Shown here in pieces: positions 14,946 to 23,926 of a stretch of 64,000 bases of DNA. The stretch is from Rouxiella sp. WC2420 (GTDB taxonomy: Bacteria > Pseudomonadota > Gammaproteobacteria > Enterobacterales > Enterobacteriaceae), in contig NZ_CP165628.1 of assembly GCF_041200025.1 (NCBI RefSeq), positions 2,232,001 through 2,296,000 of the forward strand. The letters are read 5' to 3'. Position 1 is the first letter of the stretch, and every line of letters begins with the position of its first letter. The notes below the pieces were generated by a model, which had not been told where the DNA came from, made no database searches, and was given only the letters and a program-made list of their open reading frames with translations. The position numbers and the translations under genes were made by a program.

Positions 14946-15725
14946 ATGATCCCACCTATCACGCTTTCGATGATCGACATCCGCAAATCTTTTGGCGAGC
15001 ACGAGGTGCTGAAAGGTATTTCGCTGGATGCACGTCAGGGCGATGTGATTTCCATTTTAGGTGCCAGCGGCTCCGGTAAAAGTACCTTTCTGCGCTGTAT
15101 CAATTTGCTCGAAACGCCCGACTCGGGCACCGTGGCGGTCGGCGGTGAAACCATCGTGATGAAGCGCGACAGTAAAGGCAATCAGTTGGCCGCCAGCCAT
15201 AAACAGGTCGAACAGATCCGCTCGCGACTGGGAATGGTGTTCCAGGATTTCAATCTGTGGTCGCACATGACGGTGCTGGACAACGTGATGGAAGGCCCGC
15301 GCTACGTGCAGAAGAAAAGTCGCAAAGAGTGCATCGAGAAAGCTGAAGCTTTATTGGCACGCGTTGGGTTATTTGAGCGCAAAGACTTTTATCCGTCACA
15401 GCTTTCCGGCGGTCAGAAACAGCGCGTGGCGATTGCGCGCGCGTTGGCGATGGACCCAGACGTTATGCTGTTCGACGAACCGACTTCGGCGCTGGACCCT
15501 GAGCTGGTTGGCGAAGTGTTAAAGGTGATGCGTAGTCTGGCCGAGGAAGGGCGCACTATGCTGGTGGTGACTCACGAAATGAGCTTTGCCCGCAGCGTGT
15601 CTAATCAGGTCGTGTTTCTGCATCAGGGCGAAATTGACTGTAAAGGCACCCCTCAAGACCTGTTTGGCGATAACGGATCCCCGCGTTTTCAGCAATTTAT
15701 TTCCAGTCATTTACAACCGGCTTAA
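14946..15725 (+). CDS. Polar amino-acid ABC transporter ATPase (HisP/OccP type), no cognate permease adjacent
   Basis: A 259-residue cytoplasmic ATPase. Walker A is GASGSGKST, the signature LSGGQKQR is followed by [11 protein letters not shown] (Walker B and D-loop), and THEMSFAR carries the switch histidine. [24 protein letters not shown] is typical of the His/Lys/Arg/octopine/nopaline importers. The ATG at 14946 lies 10 bases after AGGAG; a GTG at 14922 would place this site inside the gene. It stands alone on the plus strand, convergent with the oxidase gene, while the nearby operon at 17-19.5 kb has its own ATPase. The cluster at 23.9-27.8 kb has permeases and a binding protein but none, so this ATPase may serve it (inference). 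Confidence 0.88.
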   Translation: MIPPITLSMIDIRKSFGEHEVLKGISLDARQGDVISILGASGSGKSTFLRCINLLETPDSGTVAVGGETIVMKRDSKGNQLAASHKQVEQIRSRLGMVFQDFNLWSHMTVLDNVMEGPRYVQKKSRKECIEKAEALLARVGLFERKDFYPSQLSGGQKQRVAIARALAMDPDVMLFDEPTSALDPELVGEVLKVMRSLAEEGRTMLVVTHEMSFARSVSNQVVFLHQGEIDCKGTPQDLFGDNGSPRFQQFISSHLQPA

Positions 15726-15761
15726 CAATCACTTATTTGATAAAAACAAGTTGAATAAACA

Positions 15762-15785
15762 TTGGCCCGCCGACAAACGGGCCAA
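15762..15785. terminator. Hairpin between convergent ATPase and oxidase genes
   Basis: TTGGCCCG/CGGGCCAA, 8-base perfect stem with an 8-base loop. Neither side has a strong T run, but the position between convergent stops suggests a shared transcript end. Confidence 0.5.
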
Positions 15786-15813
15786 TTGATTGGCTATGCC
15801 CGCTGCATCCCAA

Positions 15814-16938
15814 TCAAGCATCAAACCTTTCTGGGCGGAAAGTCGAGAGCAGTGGGTGTTTTTGGCCGGTGGCGATTTCGCTGGCCAGCAGTTCGCCAAT
15901 GATAAGCGCCAGCGTGGCGCCAGAGTGGGTGAAAGCGACAAAGCAGCCCGGCACGCCTGCCAGTTCGCCGAGCACAGGTTCACCATCGCCAGGAATAGGT
16001 TTCAGGCCAATCTTCCAGCTTGCCGCCTGCAGTTGCTCTGCGCCATTCAACACGTTGACCGCTTCGGCGACCAGTTGATTGACCACGGTTTCAGGAATGG
16101 AATATTCGCCGTTGGCGTCGCGGGTAATTGAAGATTCGTACCAGTCATGGTCCAGCGCCAGAGTTTTACCCGGATTAGGCCGGATGGCCACGCGTGGAGT
16201 GTTCATCACCACTTTACTGGTTTTCTCCAGCGGTTTGGTCAGTACCAGCATCGACAGCGGAGAATCGTTGGGAATGGTGACACCCAGCGGAGCAACGACG
16301 TCAGGGGTTTGTGGGCCACAGGCGACCAGCACAGTCTCGCCGCCAAAGGTCTCGCCGTTGTTGGTTTTAATGCCAATCGCTTTGCCGCCGGCATCAGTGA
16401 CTACAGAAGATTTGCCTGCATGTTCAATCAGTTGGCCGTCGAGGCGATAAAACTCCTGCATCAGGAAATTAGCCAGATGCGGCAGACTGACCCATCCTTC
16501 ACCCGGATTAAATAGCGCGGTTTCAGCAACGGCAGAAGCCGCGACCTGCGGGTCGATTTTTTCAACCGAATGTTTTCCTGTCAGATGGGAATCATAACCG
16601 TGCGCGGTCTCGTAATTGTAGCGAGCCAGCGTCTCTTGCTGCTTGTTTTCACCCCAAAAGAGGCCGCCGTCAAAACGCAGCCAGTCGCGGGAAGGGTCCT
16701 GGGCAAAAAGAGTACGATAGCGGTCGATTCCGGCCATGCGCAGCGCGTGATACTCCAGCGTGCGATCGGCCGCTGAGTTGAGCCAGGAAAGGGATCTTCC
16801 CGATGCGCCTGAAACCAGCTCGGCCTCGGTAATCAGCGTCACCTGTTGCCCACGGCGAAGCAAATGCACAGCAGTGGAAATACCAATAATTCCGCCACCT
16901 AGCACCACGGTGCTTTTTTTCTCGTTGTCCAATGACAT
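15814..16938 (-). CDS. FAD-dependent amino-acid oxidoreductase (DAO family)
   Basis: A 374-residue flavoprotein of the D-amino-acid oxidase/sarcosine oxidase/DadA superfamily. The FAD-binding GGGIIGISTAVHLLRRG motif is at about 14-30. GASGRSLSWLN follows near 45, and near the C-terminus is GCFVAFTHSGATLALIIGELLA, the second FAD-contact segment. It likely oxidises an amino acid or N-alkylated amino acid to the imine/keto acid; the substrate is not evident. It is the last gene of an operon with an amino-acid ABC importer (about 70 bases after the ATPase gene), so the imported compound is probably its substrate. No signal peptide is seen, so it acts in the cytoplasm. Confidence 0.85.
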   Translation of the reverse strand: MSLDNEKKSTVVLGGGIIGISTAVHLLRRGQQVTLITEAELVSGASGRSLSWLNSAADRTLEYHALRMAGIDRYRTLFAQDPSRDWLRFDGGLFWGENKQQETLARYNYETAHGYDSHLTGKHSVEKIDPQVAASAVAETALFNPGEGWVSLPHLANFLMQEFYRLDGQLIEHAGKSSVVTDAGGKAIGIKTNNGETFGGETVLVACGPQTPDVVAPLGVTIPNDSPLSMLVLTKPLEKTSKVVMNTPRVAIRPNPGKTLALDHDWYESSITRDANGEYSIPETVVNQLVAEAVNVLNGAEQLQAASWKIGLKPIPGDGEPVLGELAGVPGCFVAFTHSGATLALIIGELLASEIATGQKHPLLSTFRPERFDA

Positions 16939-17005
16939 AATTTATTAACCTTCTGTTTAATAACTGATTTAATGACTCACGCGGTTTCAGCGGCGTGATT
17001 AAAAT

Positions 17006-17773
17006 TCATAGCACTTCGGATAAGAAGCGCTGCAACCGCGCAGACTGCGGGTTATCAAAAATTTGCTCCGGAGTACCGGATTCGACAATTTCGCCTTCAT
17101 CCATAAAAATCACCTGATCGGCCACCTTGCGGGCAAACCCCATTTCGTGCGTGACGACAATCATTGTCATGCCACGGCGGCACAGGTCGGCCATCAGGTT
17201 CAGCACGCCTTTCACCAGTTCAGGGTCCAGCGCCGAGGTTGCCTCATCGAACAGCATCACCTCCGGGTCCATCGCCAGCGCACGGGCAATGGCGACGCGC
17301 TGTTGCTGCCCGCCGGAAAGATAGCGGGGGCGATGATCTGCACGCTGCTCCAGTCCGACTTCTTTAAGCCGTTCTGCCGCTAACCGGTAGGCCTGTGCCT
17401 TGGGCAGTTTCTTGATTTTCCACGGCGCCATCGCAACGTTTTCCAGCGCGGTGTGATCCGGGAACAGATTAAAATGCTGGAACACCATGCCGATTCGCAG
17501 CCGCAGAGCGTCGGGCGAGTCTTTCAACACCGAACGGCCAGAAACAATTACGTCGCCGGACTGCGGTTCGTGCAGGCGATTAATGCCGCGCAGCAGGGTT
17601 GACTTGCCGGAACCAGAAGGCCCGATGATGCAGGTGGTGGTGCCGGGCGCAACTTTAAGCGAAACATTACGCAGCACCTGAATATCGCCAAAGGCCAGCG
17701 TCAGATTGCTTATTTCCACACTGGCACCGTGAAAGGTCGGCACTGCTTCAGTCGAGGGAGTGGCTAAGGTCAT
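17006..17773 (-). CDS. Polar amino-acid ABC transporter ATPase
   Basis: A 255-residue GlnQ/HisP-type ATPase. Walker [10 protein letters not shown], signature LSGGQQQR, Walker [15 protein letters not shown] and the switch region THEMGFAR are present. The residue after DE is Ala, where this family more often has Pro (DEPTSALD); both occur in functional ABC proteins. It starts two bases after the permease stop, so it is translated with it. It energises import of the ligand bound by the protein at 18670-19497. Confidence 0.92.
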   Translation of the reverse strand: MTLATPSTEAVPTFHGASVEISNLTLAFGDIQVLRNVSLKVAPGTTTCIIGPSGSGKSTLLRGINRLHEPQSGDVIVSGRSVLKDSPDALRLRIGMVFQHFNLFPDHTALENVAMAPWKIKKLPKAQAYRLAAERLKEVGLEQRADHRPRYLSGGQQQRVAIARALAMDPEVMLFDEATSALDPELVKGVLNLMADLCRRGMTMIVVTHEMGFARKVADQVIFMDEGEIVESGTPEQIFDNPQSARLQRFLSEVL

Positions 17774-17775
17774 GA

Positions 17776-18594
17776 CTATTGCCCCCGTTCGCTGGTTAAA
17801 GGCGTGCTGCTATTACTGGCAGCGGTGCGTGAATTCAGTTGTTGCAGCTCATCGACCTCTTTCAGACTGCTGACCGGGCGCGTCATTTTGCGCCGACCGG
17901 TGCGAAAACGCTCATCGACGTAGTTGACAAGGTGAGTCATCGGCACAGTGATCATCAGGTAGAACAGGCCCGCCAGCATCAGCGGCGACAGATTACCGGT
18001 AAGCACGGCGGCGTCCTGGCCGACGCGAAAAAGCTCGCGTTCGTTGACCATCAGGCCGAGCAGATAAACCAGCGACGAGTCCTTGATAATCGCGATAAAC
18101 TGGTTCACCAGCGCCGGTAGCACTCGGCGAATACCCTGCGGCACAATCACCAGCCGCATGGCGCGACCATAGCTCATGCCCAGCGCGCGACAGGCTTCAA
18201 GCTGGCCTTTCTCCACGCTTTGGATCCCGGCGCGGAAAATTTCCCCCATGTAAGCACTGGCAATCAGGCTCAGGGCAAAAATCCCCAGCGGGTAGGGCGA
18301 AGGGCCAAACAGTTCATAGCTGTAACGAGCCAGTCCCTGACCAATCAGCAAAATAGTCAGGATCGATGGCAGGCCGCGAAACAGATCGGTATAAATGCGC
18401 GAAGGAACTCGCAACCAGCGTGAGGGGGAGATCCCCATCAACGCCAGAATCAGCCCGATGCTCGTCCCCAGCAGCGTCGCCGCCAGCGAGATAATCAGCG
18501 TATTCATCAGCCCGACTTTTAACAGCTGAGGAAGCACTTCGGCCATCGAGCTGAAATCGAAGAACGTCCGGTGAAGCATTTCGAACAGGCTCAT
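17776..18594 (-). CDS. Polar amino-acid ABC transporter permease
   Basis: A 272-residue inner membrane protein of the HisMQ/GlnP type. The N-terminal part has about five helices, with the EAA-like loop [25 protein letters not shown] before the last ones. The C-terminal 45 residues are a hydrophilic Ser/Thr-rich tail not usual in this family. As it is the only permease in the operon, a homodimer is expected. It lies 75 bases after the binding-protein gene. Confidence 0.92.
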   Translation of the reverse strand: MSLFEMLHRTFFDFSSMAEVLPQLLKVGLMNTLIISLAATLLGTSIGLILALMGISPSRWLRVPSRIYTDLFRGLPSILTILLIGQGLARYSYELFGPSPYPLGIFALSLIASAYMGEIFRAGIQSVEKGQLEACRALGMSYGRAMRLVIVPQGIRRVLPALVNQFIAIIKDSSLVYLLGLMVNERELFRVGQDAAVLTGNLSPLMLAGLFYLMITVPMTHLVNYVDERFRTGRRKMTRPVSSLKEVDELQQLNSRTAASNSSTPLTSERGQ

Positions 18595-18616
18595 ACAGAG
18601 ACTCGCTCTTTAACGG

Positions 18617-18634
18617 GGTGAGGTTGCCCTCACC
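18617..18634 (-). other. Intercistronic hairpin between binding-protein and permease genes
   Basis: GGTGAGG/CCTCACC stem with a four-base loop. Hairpins here in amino-acid ABC operons often protect the upstream binding-protein mRNA or cause partial termination, giving excess binding protein. The role is inferred. Confidence 0.5.
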
Positions 18635-18669
18635 AGCGGATGAAAAGAGACTGCGGGAAACAGGGGGGA

Positions 18670-19497
18670 TTAACCCTCATGCGGCAGGTATTGTTTTGGC
18701 ATCGGTGAGCCAGGGAACCATTTCTGGTAAAGCTTTTTCCAGGTGCCGTCCTGCATCGAGGCCTGAATTGCCTTGTCCAATGCGGCCTTGAATGCCGGAT
18801 TACCTTTGGCAATAGCGAAACCTGCCGGTGCATCAAAAGAAGGAATATCGGCTGCGTGTACTAAACCATAACGCGCGGCGTAGTCTTTTGCCGCCTCGTA
18901 ATCCAGAAAGTCGGCGTCAACCGTGCCGTTATTCAGCGCTGATATCGCCGCGTTGTTATCAGGGAAGCGGACCAGATCGGTTTGAGTAAAATGCTCCACC
19001 GCGTAATTTTCCTGCAATGTGCCCTGAACCACCGCCAGACGATGTTTCGCCAGCGTTTTCACATCAGTCACGCCGGAATCTTTGCGGGTCAGCACGGTGA
19101 GATAACCTGCCAGATAGCCGTCGGAGAAATCGACCACTTTTGAACGCGCCGGAGTGATACCAATCGCCGCGACTCCCGCGTCATAGCGACCGTTTGCCAC
19201 CGAGGGTAAAATGCCAGCGAAATCCTGCCCGATAAAACTGACCTTGTTAATGCCGATTCGGTGAGCAACATCGGTAAAAAATTCGACATCAAAACCGGTG
19301 AAATTGCCCGAGGCGTCGGTGAAGGTGTAAGGCTTGGCGTCACCCAGGCTGGCCACTCGCAGTTCGCCGGGTTCGATAAGCCCGTAAGGGTTGTCCTGCT
19401 TGCCCGCTGCCAAGGCGAACGGGGCCGAAAGAGAAAAGAGTGAAACTGAAACGATCAGTGCAGTAGCCAGCTTAATCAGGGTCTTTTGCGATTTCAT
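18670..19497 (-). CDS. Periplasmic amino-acid-binding protein
   Basis: A 275-residue family 3 solute-binding protein. A Sec signal peptide covers about residues 1-30 (MKSQKTLIK... then a hydrophobic core ending ALA). The mature part has [20 protein letters not shown], the usual N-terminal lobe, and ends with the typical [14 protein letters not shown]. The ligand is a polar amino acid or relative; identity is not readable. First gene of a four-gene operon (binding protein, permease, ATPase, FAD oxidase). It is controlled by the promoter and operator at 19550-19577, divergent from the LacI-type regulator. Confidence 0.93.
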   Translation of the reverse strand: MKSQKTLIKLATALIVSVSLFSLSAPFALAAGKQDNPYGLIEPGELRVASLGDAKPYTFTDASGNFTGFDVEFFTDVAHRIGINKVSFIGQDFAGILPSVANGRYDAGVAAIGITPARSKVVDFSDGYLAGYLTVLTRKDSGVTDVKTLAKHRLAVVQGTLQENYAVEHFTQTDLVRFPDNNAAISALNNGTVDADFLDYEAAKDYAARYGLVHAADIPSFDAPAGFAIAKGNPAFKAALDKAIQASMQDGTWKKLYQKWFPGSPMPKQYLPHEG

Positions 19498-19549
19498 GGT
19501 GAGTCCGTTTTTGTTGTATTTAACATCAACGACTATTGATTCCCGGTTC

Positions 19550-19577
19550 TTTATATTTTTTTAGATACCGGTCTCAA
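19550..19577 (-). promoter_or_regulatory. Predicted promoter of the importer/oxidase operon
   Basis: On the minus strand TTGAGA and TATAAA are separated by 16 bases. The operator at 19563-19576 covers the -35 end and spacer, so regulator binding should block transcription. Prediction from sequence only. Confidence 0.6.
19563..19576. promoter_or_regulatory. LacI-family operator 1
   Basis: AGATACCGGTCTCA, matching the perfect palindrome at 19609-19622 at 12 of 14 positions and sharing its ACCGGT centre. LacI-family operators are palindromes with a central CG, as here. Confidence 0.75.
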
Positions 19578-19605
19578 TGCAGGTGCTGATCAGTGAGTTC
19601 AATCG

Positions 19606-19635
19606 TTGTGAGACCGGTCTCAAATCAGTTATGAT
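19606..19635 (+). promoter_or_regulatory. Predicted promoter of the LacI-family regulator gene
   Basis: TTGTGA and TATGAT separated by 18 bases. The operator at 19609-19622 overlaps the -35 and spacer, pointing to autoregulation. Confidence 0.55.
19609..19622. promoter_or_regulatory. LacI-family operator 2
   Basis: TGAGACCGGTCTCA is a perfect 14-base palindrome with a central CG. Its centre is 46 bases from operator 1, so one tetramer or two dimers could occupy both. Confidence 0.82.
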
Positions 19636-19700
19636 GATACTAGCAACGGCTTTATCCGACAGTCAATTGCCCTTAACCAAAGGTGTGATACGAATAACTT

Positions 19701-20765
19701 ATGACAACAGGCAACTTGCGCAGTAAAGCGCCGACAGTGGCGGACGTCGCCCGCGAAGCTCAGGTCTCCAAAGCCCAGGCGGCAAGGGCGCTGGGGGGAT
19801 ACGGTTCGGTCAGTGAAGAAGTATTGACTCGAGTGATGGCTGCGGCAGAAAAGCTGGCTTATCGGCCCAACGAGCTGGCGCGCAGCATGAATACTGGCAA
19901 GTCCAATACGCTCGGGGTGATTGTCGGTGATATCGAAAATCCGCACTTTGGGCTGGCGCTGCGCGGCATCTCCGACGTGGCAAGGCAGGCGGGGTTTCAC
20001 CTGCTGCTGAGCAACAGCGACGAAACGCTGGCGGTCGAGCAGGATGCGGTGCGAGTCATGCTCGATAAGCAGGTCGATGGTGTGATCATTGCGCCTTGCT
20101 CCTCGCTTCCCAATGACAATCAGCATCTGGCGCAGATCGTTGCCGACGGCAGAGTGTTAAAACTGTTTGACCGTTCGGTGCCTGATCTTGACGTTGAGGC
20201 CATCGTCATTGATTTTACCGCCTCGGCGAAACAGGCCACGCTGGCGCTGCTGGCGGCAGGGCATCGCCGTATTGCCTATCTTACCAGCATGACCTTCAGC
20301 AAGCCTTTTGCCTGTTACGACGAGCTTGGCCTGACGCCGGTAGCACAGCGGGTTGCGGGCATGGAGCTGGCTTTTGCCGAGCAGGCGTTAGCGTTTATTC
20401 CTGAGCTAATTCGCGGTTCTGCCAGCAGCGAGCGGGCGATAGCGGGGATTATCGAGCAGTTGTTTAATGAAACAGTTCCGCCAAGCGCAATTATCGCCTC
20501 GGACAGTGTGATTGCCATGAGTCTGTTACGCGAGTTGGGTCATCGCGGGCTGCGGGTACCGCAGGATGTTTCATTTGTGATGTTTGATAATTTTCCGTGG
20601 ACCGAGATTGTTACGCCGCCGCTGTCAGTGATTGATCAGCCCGTTTACGAGATGGGTAGAGAAGCGGCACGTAGAATGATCTGTGAATTGCGTGGCGAAG
20701 AGCCTGGCCCGATGCCGGCCTTTGCGGCGGAGTTTATTGCAAGAATGTCAATTGGAAGAGTGTAA
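19701..20765 (+). CDS. LacI-family transcriptional regulator
   Basis: A 354-residue repressor-type protein. The N-terminal helix-turn-helix TVADVAREAQVSKAQAARAL is at about 12-31 and the hinge helix NELARSMNTGKSNTLGV at about 57-73. The rest is the periplasmic-binding-protein-like effector domain (IVGDIENPHFGLALRGI onward). It is divergent from the importer/oxidase operon, and the 203-base gap contains two palindromes overlapping both promoters. It most likely represses that operon and itself until the imported compound or its product binds. Most LacI members sense sugars or nucleosides; here the neighbourhood suggests an amino-acid-like effector. Confidence 0.93.
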   Translation: MTTGNLRSKAPTVADVAREAQVSKAQAARALGGYGSVSEEVLTRVMAAAEKLAYRPNELARSMNTGKSNTLGVIVGDIENPHFGLALRGISDVARQAGFHLLLSNSDETLAVEQDAVRVMLDKQVDGVIIAPCSSLPNDNQHLAQIVADGRVLKLFDRSVPDLDVEAIVIDFTASAKQATLALLAAGHRRIAYLTSMTFSKPFACYDELGLTPVAQRVAGMELAFAEQALAFIPELIRGSASSERAIAGIIEQLFNETVPPSAIIASDSVIAMSLLRELGHRGLRVPQDVSFVMFDNFPWTEIVTPPLSVIDQPVYEMGREAARRMICELRGEEPGPMPAFAAEFIARMSIGRV

Positions 20766-20816
20766 ATCAGGCAAGCTAATTGGAATCAGCACTCTTCAAG
20801 ACCCCGTAGTCAATTA

Positions 20817-22055
20817 TCATGAGGATTGCGCAACTGATTGTTCTTCACCCTCTATTGTTGCTGAACTCGCTGCAAGTATTGCGACCATCAGAATGAAAAA
20901 ATACCCCTCCGATATATCTAGTAAAAAAGAATTAAAGAGATTGCAGGCTAAGTAACTACCGATTAACGCAATGAATAGATTGCGTATTTTCCATTGTTGC
21001 CTCCATGCTGCGTGCAGGCAGCAAAGCATCCACCCTAAAAAAATTGATAATCCCAGCAGTCCATTTTGCACTGTTTCAAGTAGGTACTGGTTGTGTGGGT
21101 TATTAATACTATAGCCGGTATTTAAATTTGAATAGTAAAAGCTGCCAGAACCGTTTCCTAATAGAGGTGATTGTTTTATAAGGCGTAATGATTCTCGGGC
21201 AAAGGCAGTGCGTTGTCCCATCGAATTATCGCAGGCCTGTTTTTCATCAGTGGGTAAAGCTAGTAAACAGCCTTGAATCTCCTGCATGCCTTGATGAAGC
21301 CGTTGTACAGCCCGATTGGGGATTATCGTCAAAAGAGTGATAACGACTACTGCGCATCCCAAAATAGCTATTCTCTGTCGAGTCGGGAATGTCAAATATA
21401 ACCAGATAGCAAAACTGACAAAAAGAGCAACATAGCCCGTGCGACCCTGCACCATTAAAAGCACGTTACAGCAAGCTAACAGCACAAGTAGGCTGTATGC
21501 CCAACGTAGCGGGCCTTTTTCATCCACAGCTTTTGCCAGCCATATCAGTGCAGCGAAAGCAATAAACACATTTTGTGTTATTTGAAGTTTAAAAACCGTG
21601 GGGTTATGAGGATCAAAACCGCCAAAGGTAATTTCTCCAAGTCCGAACAAAAGACTAATTATTAAGATGATGAAATTGGCGAATAAAAATCCACAGATAA
21701 ACCGGTTTTTCAGATTGGCATTGGTGCTAAAAAACATCGCGAGTGGCAATATCAACAACAATTTAACATATTTATTGACCATTTTTAGGCCATCTGAGTT
21801 GTGGGTTAAAAACAGCGAAATAACCAACAGGATAAAAATAAGCAGCGGTAGCACGATAATAGGTTTTTTAACCAGTGAAAAGACCAGGCGCAGATCTCTT
21901 TGCCATAATAGACTAACCACGACGAACCCTAATGTAATATTCATCAGAGCCGTGGAGGTTGGAATTGCAATGCCGAGCAAAAAGGCAATAAAAGCTCGGA
22001 AGCGATAACCTAAATGCATGACACTGGTTTTTTGAGACCGTGTGAACGTTAGCAT
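20817..22055 (-). CDS. O-antigen ligase family membrane protein (WaaL/Wzy_C type)
   Basis: A 412-residue protein with about ten to twelve hydrophobic segments and a long periplasmic loop near 240-330. That loop includes GQRTAFARESLRLIKQSPLLGNGSGSF and later NNPHNQYLLETVQNGLLGL, the H-N-x-x-L motif of the Wzy_C/WaaL superfamily. WaaL joins undecaprenyl-linked O-antigen to the lipid A core in the periplasm. Homologous families include Wzy polymerases and protein O-ligases. The preceding WaaQ-like gene favours a lipopolysaccharide ligase. The gene is AT-richer than its neighbours and lies 48 bases after waaQ, with AAGG upstream of the ATG at 22055. Confidence 0.82.
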   Translation of the reverse strand: MLTFTRSQKTSVMHLGYRFRAFIAFLLGIAIPTSTALMNITLGFVVVSLLWQRDLRLVFSLVKKPIIVLPLLIFILLVISLFLTHNSDGLKMVNKYVKLLLILPLAMFFSTNANLKNRFICGFLFANFIILIISLLFGLGEITFGGFDPHNPTVFKLQITQNVFIAFAALIWLAKAVDEKGPLRWAYSLLVLLACCNVLLMVQGRTGYVALFVSFAIWLYLTFPTRQRIAILGCAVVVITLLTIIPNRAVQRLHQGMQEIQGCLLALPTDEKQACDNSMGQRTAFARESLRLIKQSPLLGNGSGSFYYSNLNTGYSINNPHNQYLLETVQNGLLGLSIFLGWMLCCLHAAWRQQWKIRNLFIALIGSYLACNLFNSFLLDISEGYFFILMVAILAASSATIEGEEQSVAQSS

Positions 22056-22103
22056 AACTTAAACCTTTTAATATGAGCGTATCGAAAGTACTGCTATAAA
22101 AAA

Positions 22104-23255
22104 TCACAAAGTCGGCATTAAGTTGTTAAGTTGTTGATCAATCGCTTGAATGACATCAATGACTGAAATGGCGTCGAGATATCGTTCTTCAGTGTTGGTA
22201 TTGACCTCTTCTGGGGTAGGCAAAATGCGATAATCACCAGCCCAAAGTAGAGTATGTTTAACCTGCCAGGGTGACCACTGTGCCAGATTACTCGGTCCAA
22301 ATAGAACAACGCAGGGCGTTTGCAGCGCAGCGGCCATATGCATCGGGGCCGAATCTACACCAATAAATAGCGTTGCACGCTCAATGATTACTGCAAGTGT
22401 CGAAAGTTCCAGCTCGCCTGCCAGATTGATGACCTTTTGCGGCAGGTTACAGTTAGCCTGAATGGCATCGACAACGCTGATTTCACTAGTCAATCGCCCT
22501 GAGCACAGCACGACCGTTCGGCCGGTGGCCGTGAGATGATTAACTATTTCTGTAAAATTGGCTACTGACCAGGTTTTAAATGCCCAGCGGGCTGTCGGTT
22601 GTAGCAGCACATAGTCAGTGAGTTGATGACGCTCAATTAATTTCTGAGCCTCATCGATATCGCATTGTTGATAGCTCTGGGTAACCTTGGTGACTCGTGT
22701 AGGTAAATCAAGAGGAGCCAGAATACTGAGGTTATTGAGAACCGTATGTTGCTGTTGGTGTCCGTTCATATCGACCAAACGCGTATGGCAAGCTTGCCAT
22801 AATCGATGATTTCGCTTGGGGAATCTGAACCCAAGACTATAGGTGGGTCTTAGTGCTCGGCAATAAAGCGCCGCTCGCCATTGGTCAGATAGGTTGATTA
22901 TCATGTCGTAGTGGGTGCTGTGCAGTCGTTTCCATAAATCTTTCTCACCGAGATATTGTGCCCTGCCGCCTTTGTTTTTGAGAGTACGATCTACGGTGTA
23001 GACATTGCCGACATAGGGATAACCTTTGATTATCGTATGTGTGTCCCCGTATACCAGCATTTCAATTACCGCGTGGGGATAATTTATTCGTAACGTACTG
23101 AGAAGTGGCGTTGTCAGCAGGACGTCCCCGTAGTGGCGCAGTTTGATAACAAGAATATGCAGTACTTTTTCACGAAAGCTAAGCTGAAGCGGCAAGTTAC
23201 TATCGGTGGAGCAAACCTTTTTTTTACATGCTGATGGTGTTGATAAAGGCCTCAT
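22104..23255 (-). CDS. waaQ: LPS core heptosyltransferase III-like glycosyltransferase (GT9)
   Basis: A GT9 enzyme that would add a heptose branch to the inner core, using ADP-heptose in the cytoplasm. ILVIKLRHYGDVLLTTPLL begins the first Rossmann half; in the second half are QPTARWAFKTWS, FIGVDSAPMHMAAAL and LFGPSNLAQWSPW. The last motif, and NTNTEERYLD near the end, are close to E. coli WaaQ. The ATG at 23255 with GAGAAA eight bases upstream gives 383 residues; a farther ATG at 23324 lacks a ribosome binding site. The 40 residues before the first strand are longer than in E. coli. It is transcribed with the ligase gene. Confidence 0.82.
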   Translation of the reverse strand: MRPLSTPSACKKKVCSTDSNLPLQLSFREKVLHILVIKLRHYGDVLLTTPLLSTLRINYPHAVIEMLVYGDTHTIIKGYPYVGNVYTVDRTLKNKGGRAQYLGEKDLWKRLHSTHYDMIINLSDQWRAALYCRALRPTYSLGFRFPKRNHRLWQACHTRLVDMNGHQQQHTVLNNLSILAPLDLPTRVTKVTQSYQQCDIDEAQKLIERHQLTDYVLLQPTARWAFKTWSVANFTEIVNHLTATGRTVVLCSGRLTSEISVVDAIQANCNLPQKVINLAGELELSTLAVIIERATLFIGVDSAPMHMAAALQTPCVVLFGPSNLAQWSPWQVKHTLLWAGDYRILPTPEEVNTNTEERYLDAISVIDVIQAIDQQLNNLMPTL

Positions 23256-23926
23256 GGATGTATTTTCTCGTATAAAAAAACCTTTTATTATAAAATTTAA
23301 AATTATAATAAATAGGTTGACCATGGAAGGTAATGATTATTTATATTGTGAGCTCGGTGAGTCATTGTCAAGGCTCATGGGTTAAACAACCATTTAAACA
23401 AGGTATTTATAGTCATAATAATAAGGTAGGGGCTTTTTTTATTAAATATTTCTTTAATTACATTTATTTTGTCTTGATGCATTATTTTCAGGGTTTTTGA
23501 TGAGCCTTGATGTTGCTTTTTTTAGGTTAATGTATCAATTATCAGCTTCTTGTTATGATATTTCATATGCTTCATGTATGTCTAATAGCGAGATGATAGT
23601 ATGTGGCAGCATCAGGTCTGAAAAAGAAGTTCTTGTATAAATACATTAAGGTTTGAAGTAATTCAGGTGCCATTAATTAGATTTCAAACTGTTAAGCTAA
23701 ATTGTTTTTTATTAAATTTAATATTTAATCTCTTATTTAACTATGGGTAAATGCTTTTAAGTTACATCATTGTTGCAGAGGTGATCTTAAAACAACAGAT
23801 AGCATCGAGGTTTAATTATTATCAACGCTGGCGAATGCATTACATTAAAAAAATACCCTAAGCTAATTAAAATCTACTTATTAATATAAAATACCTCCCC
23901 AAACTTCAAGGGAGGTATTTTTGAAT
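23256..23926. other. AT-rich intergenic region upstream of waaQ
   Basis: About 670 very AT-rich bases between the waaQ start and the end of the second importer cluster. It must contain the waaQ promoter. On the plus strand two short frames, 23333-23500 (55 codons) and 23500-23640 (46 codons), touch as TGATG; neither is recognised (see findings). A terminator hairpin lies at the right end. Confidence 0.5.
23888..23922 (-). terminator. Intrinsic terminator of the second ABC cluster
   Basis: A 12-base perfect stem AAAATACCTCCC/GGGAGGTATTTT with a 10-base loop, A/T runs on both sides. It lies 5 bases past the binding-protein stop and could work in both directions. Confidence 0.88.
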
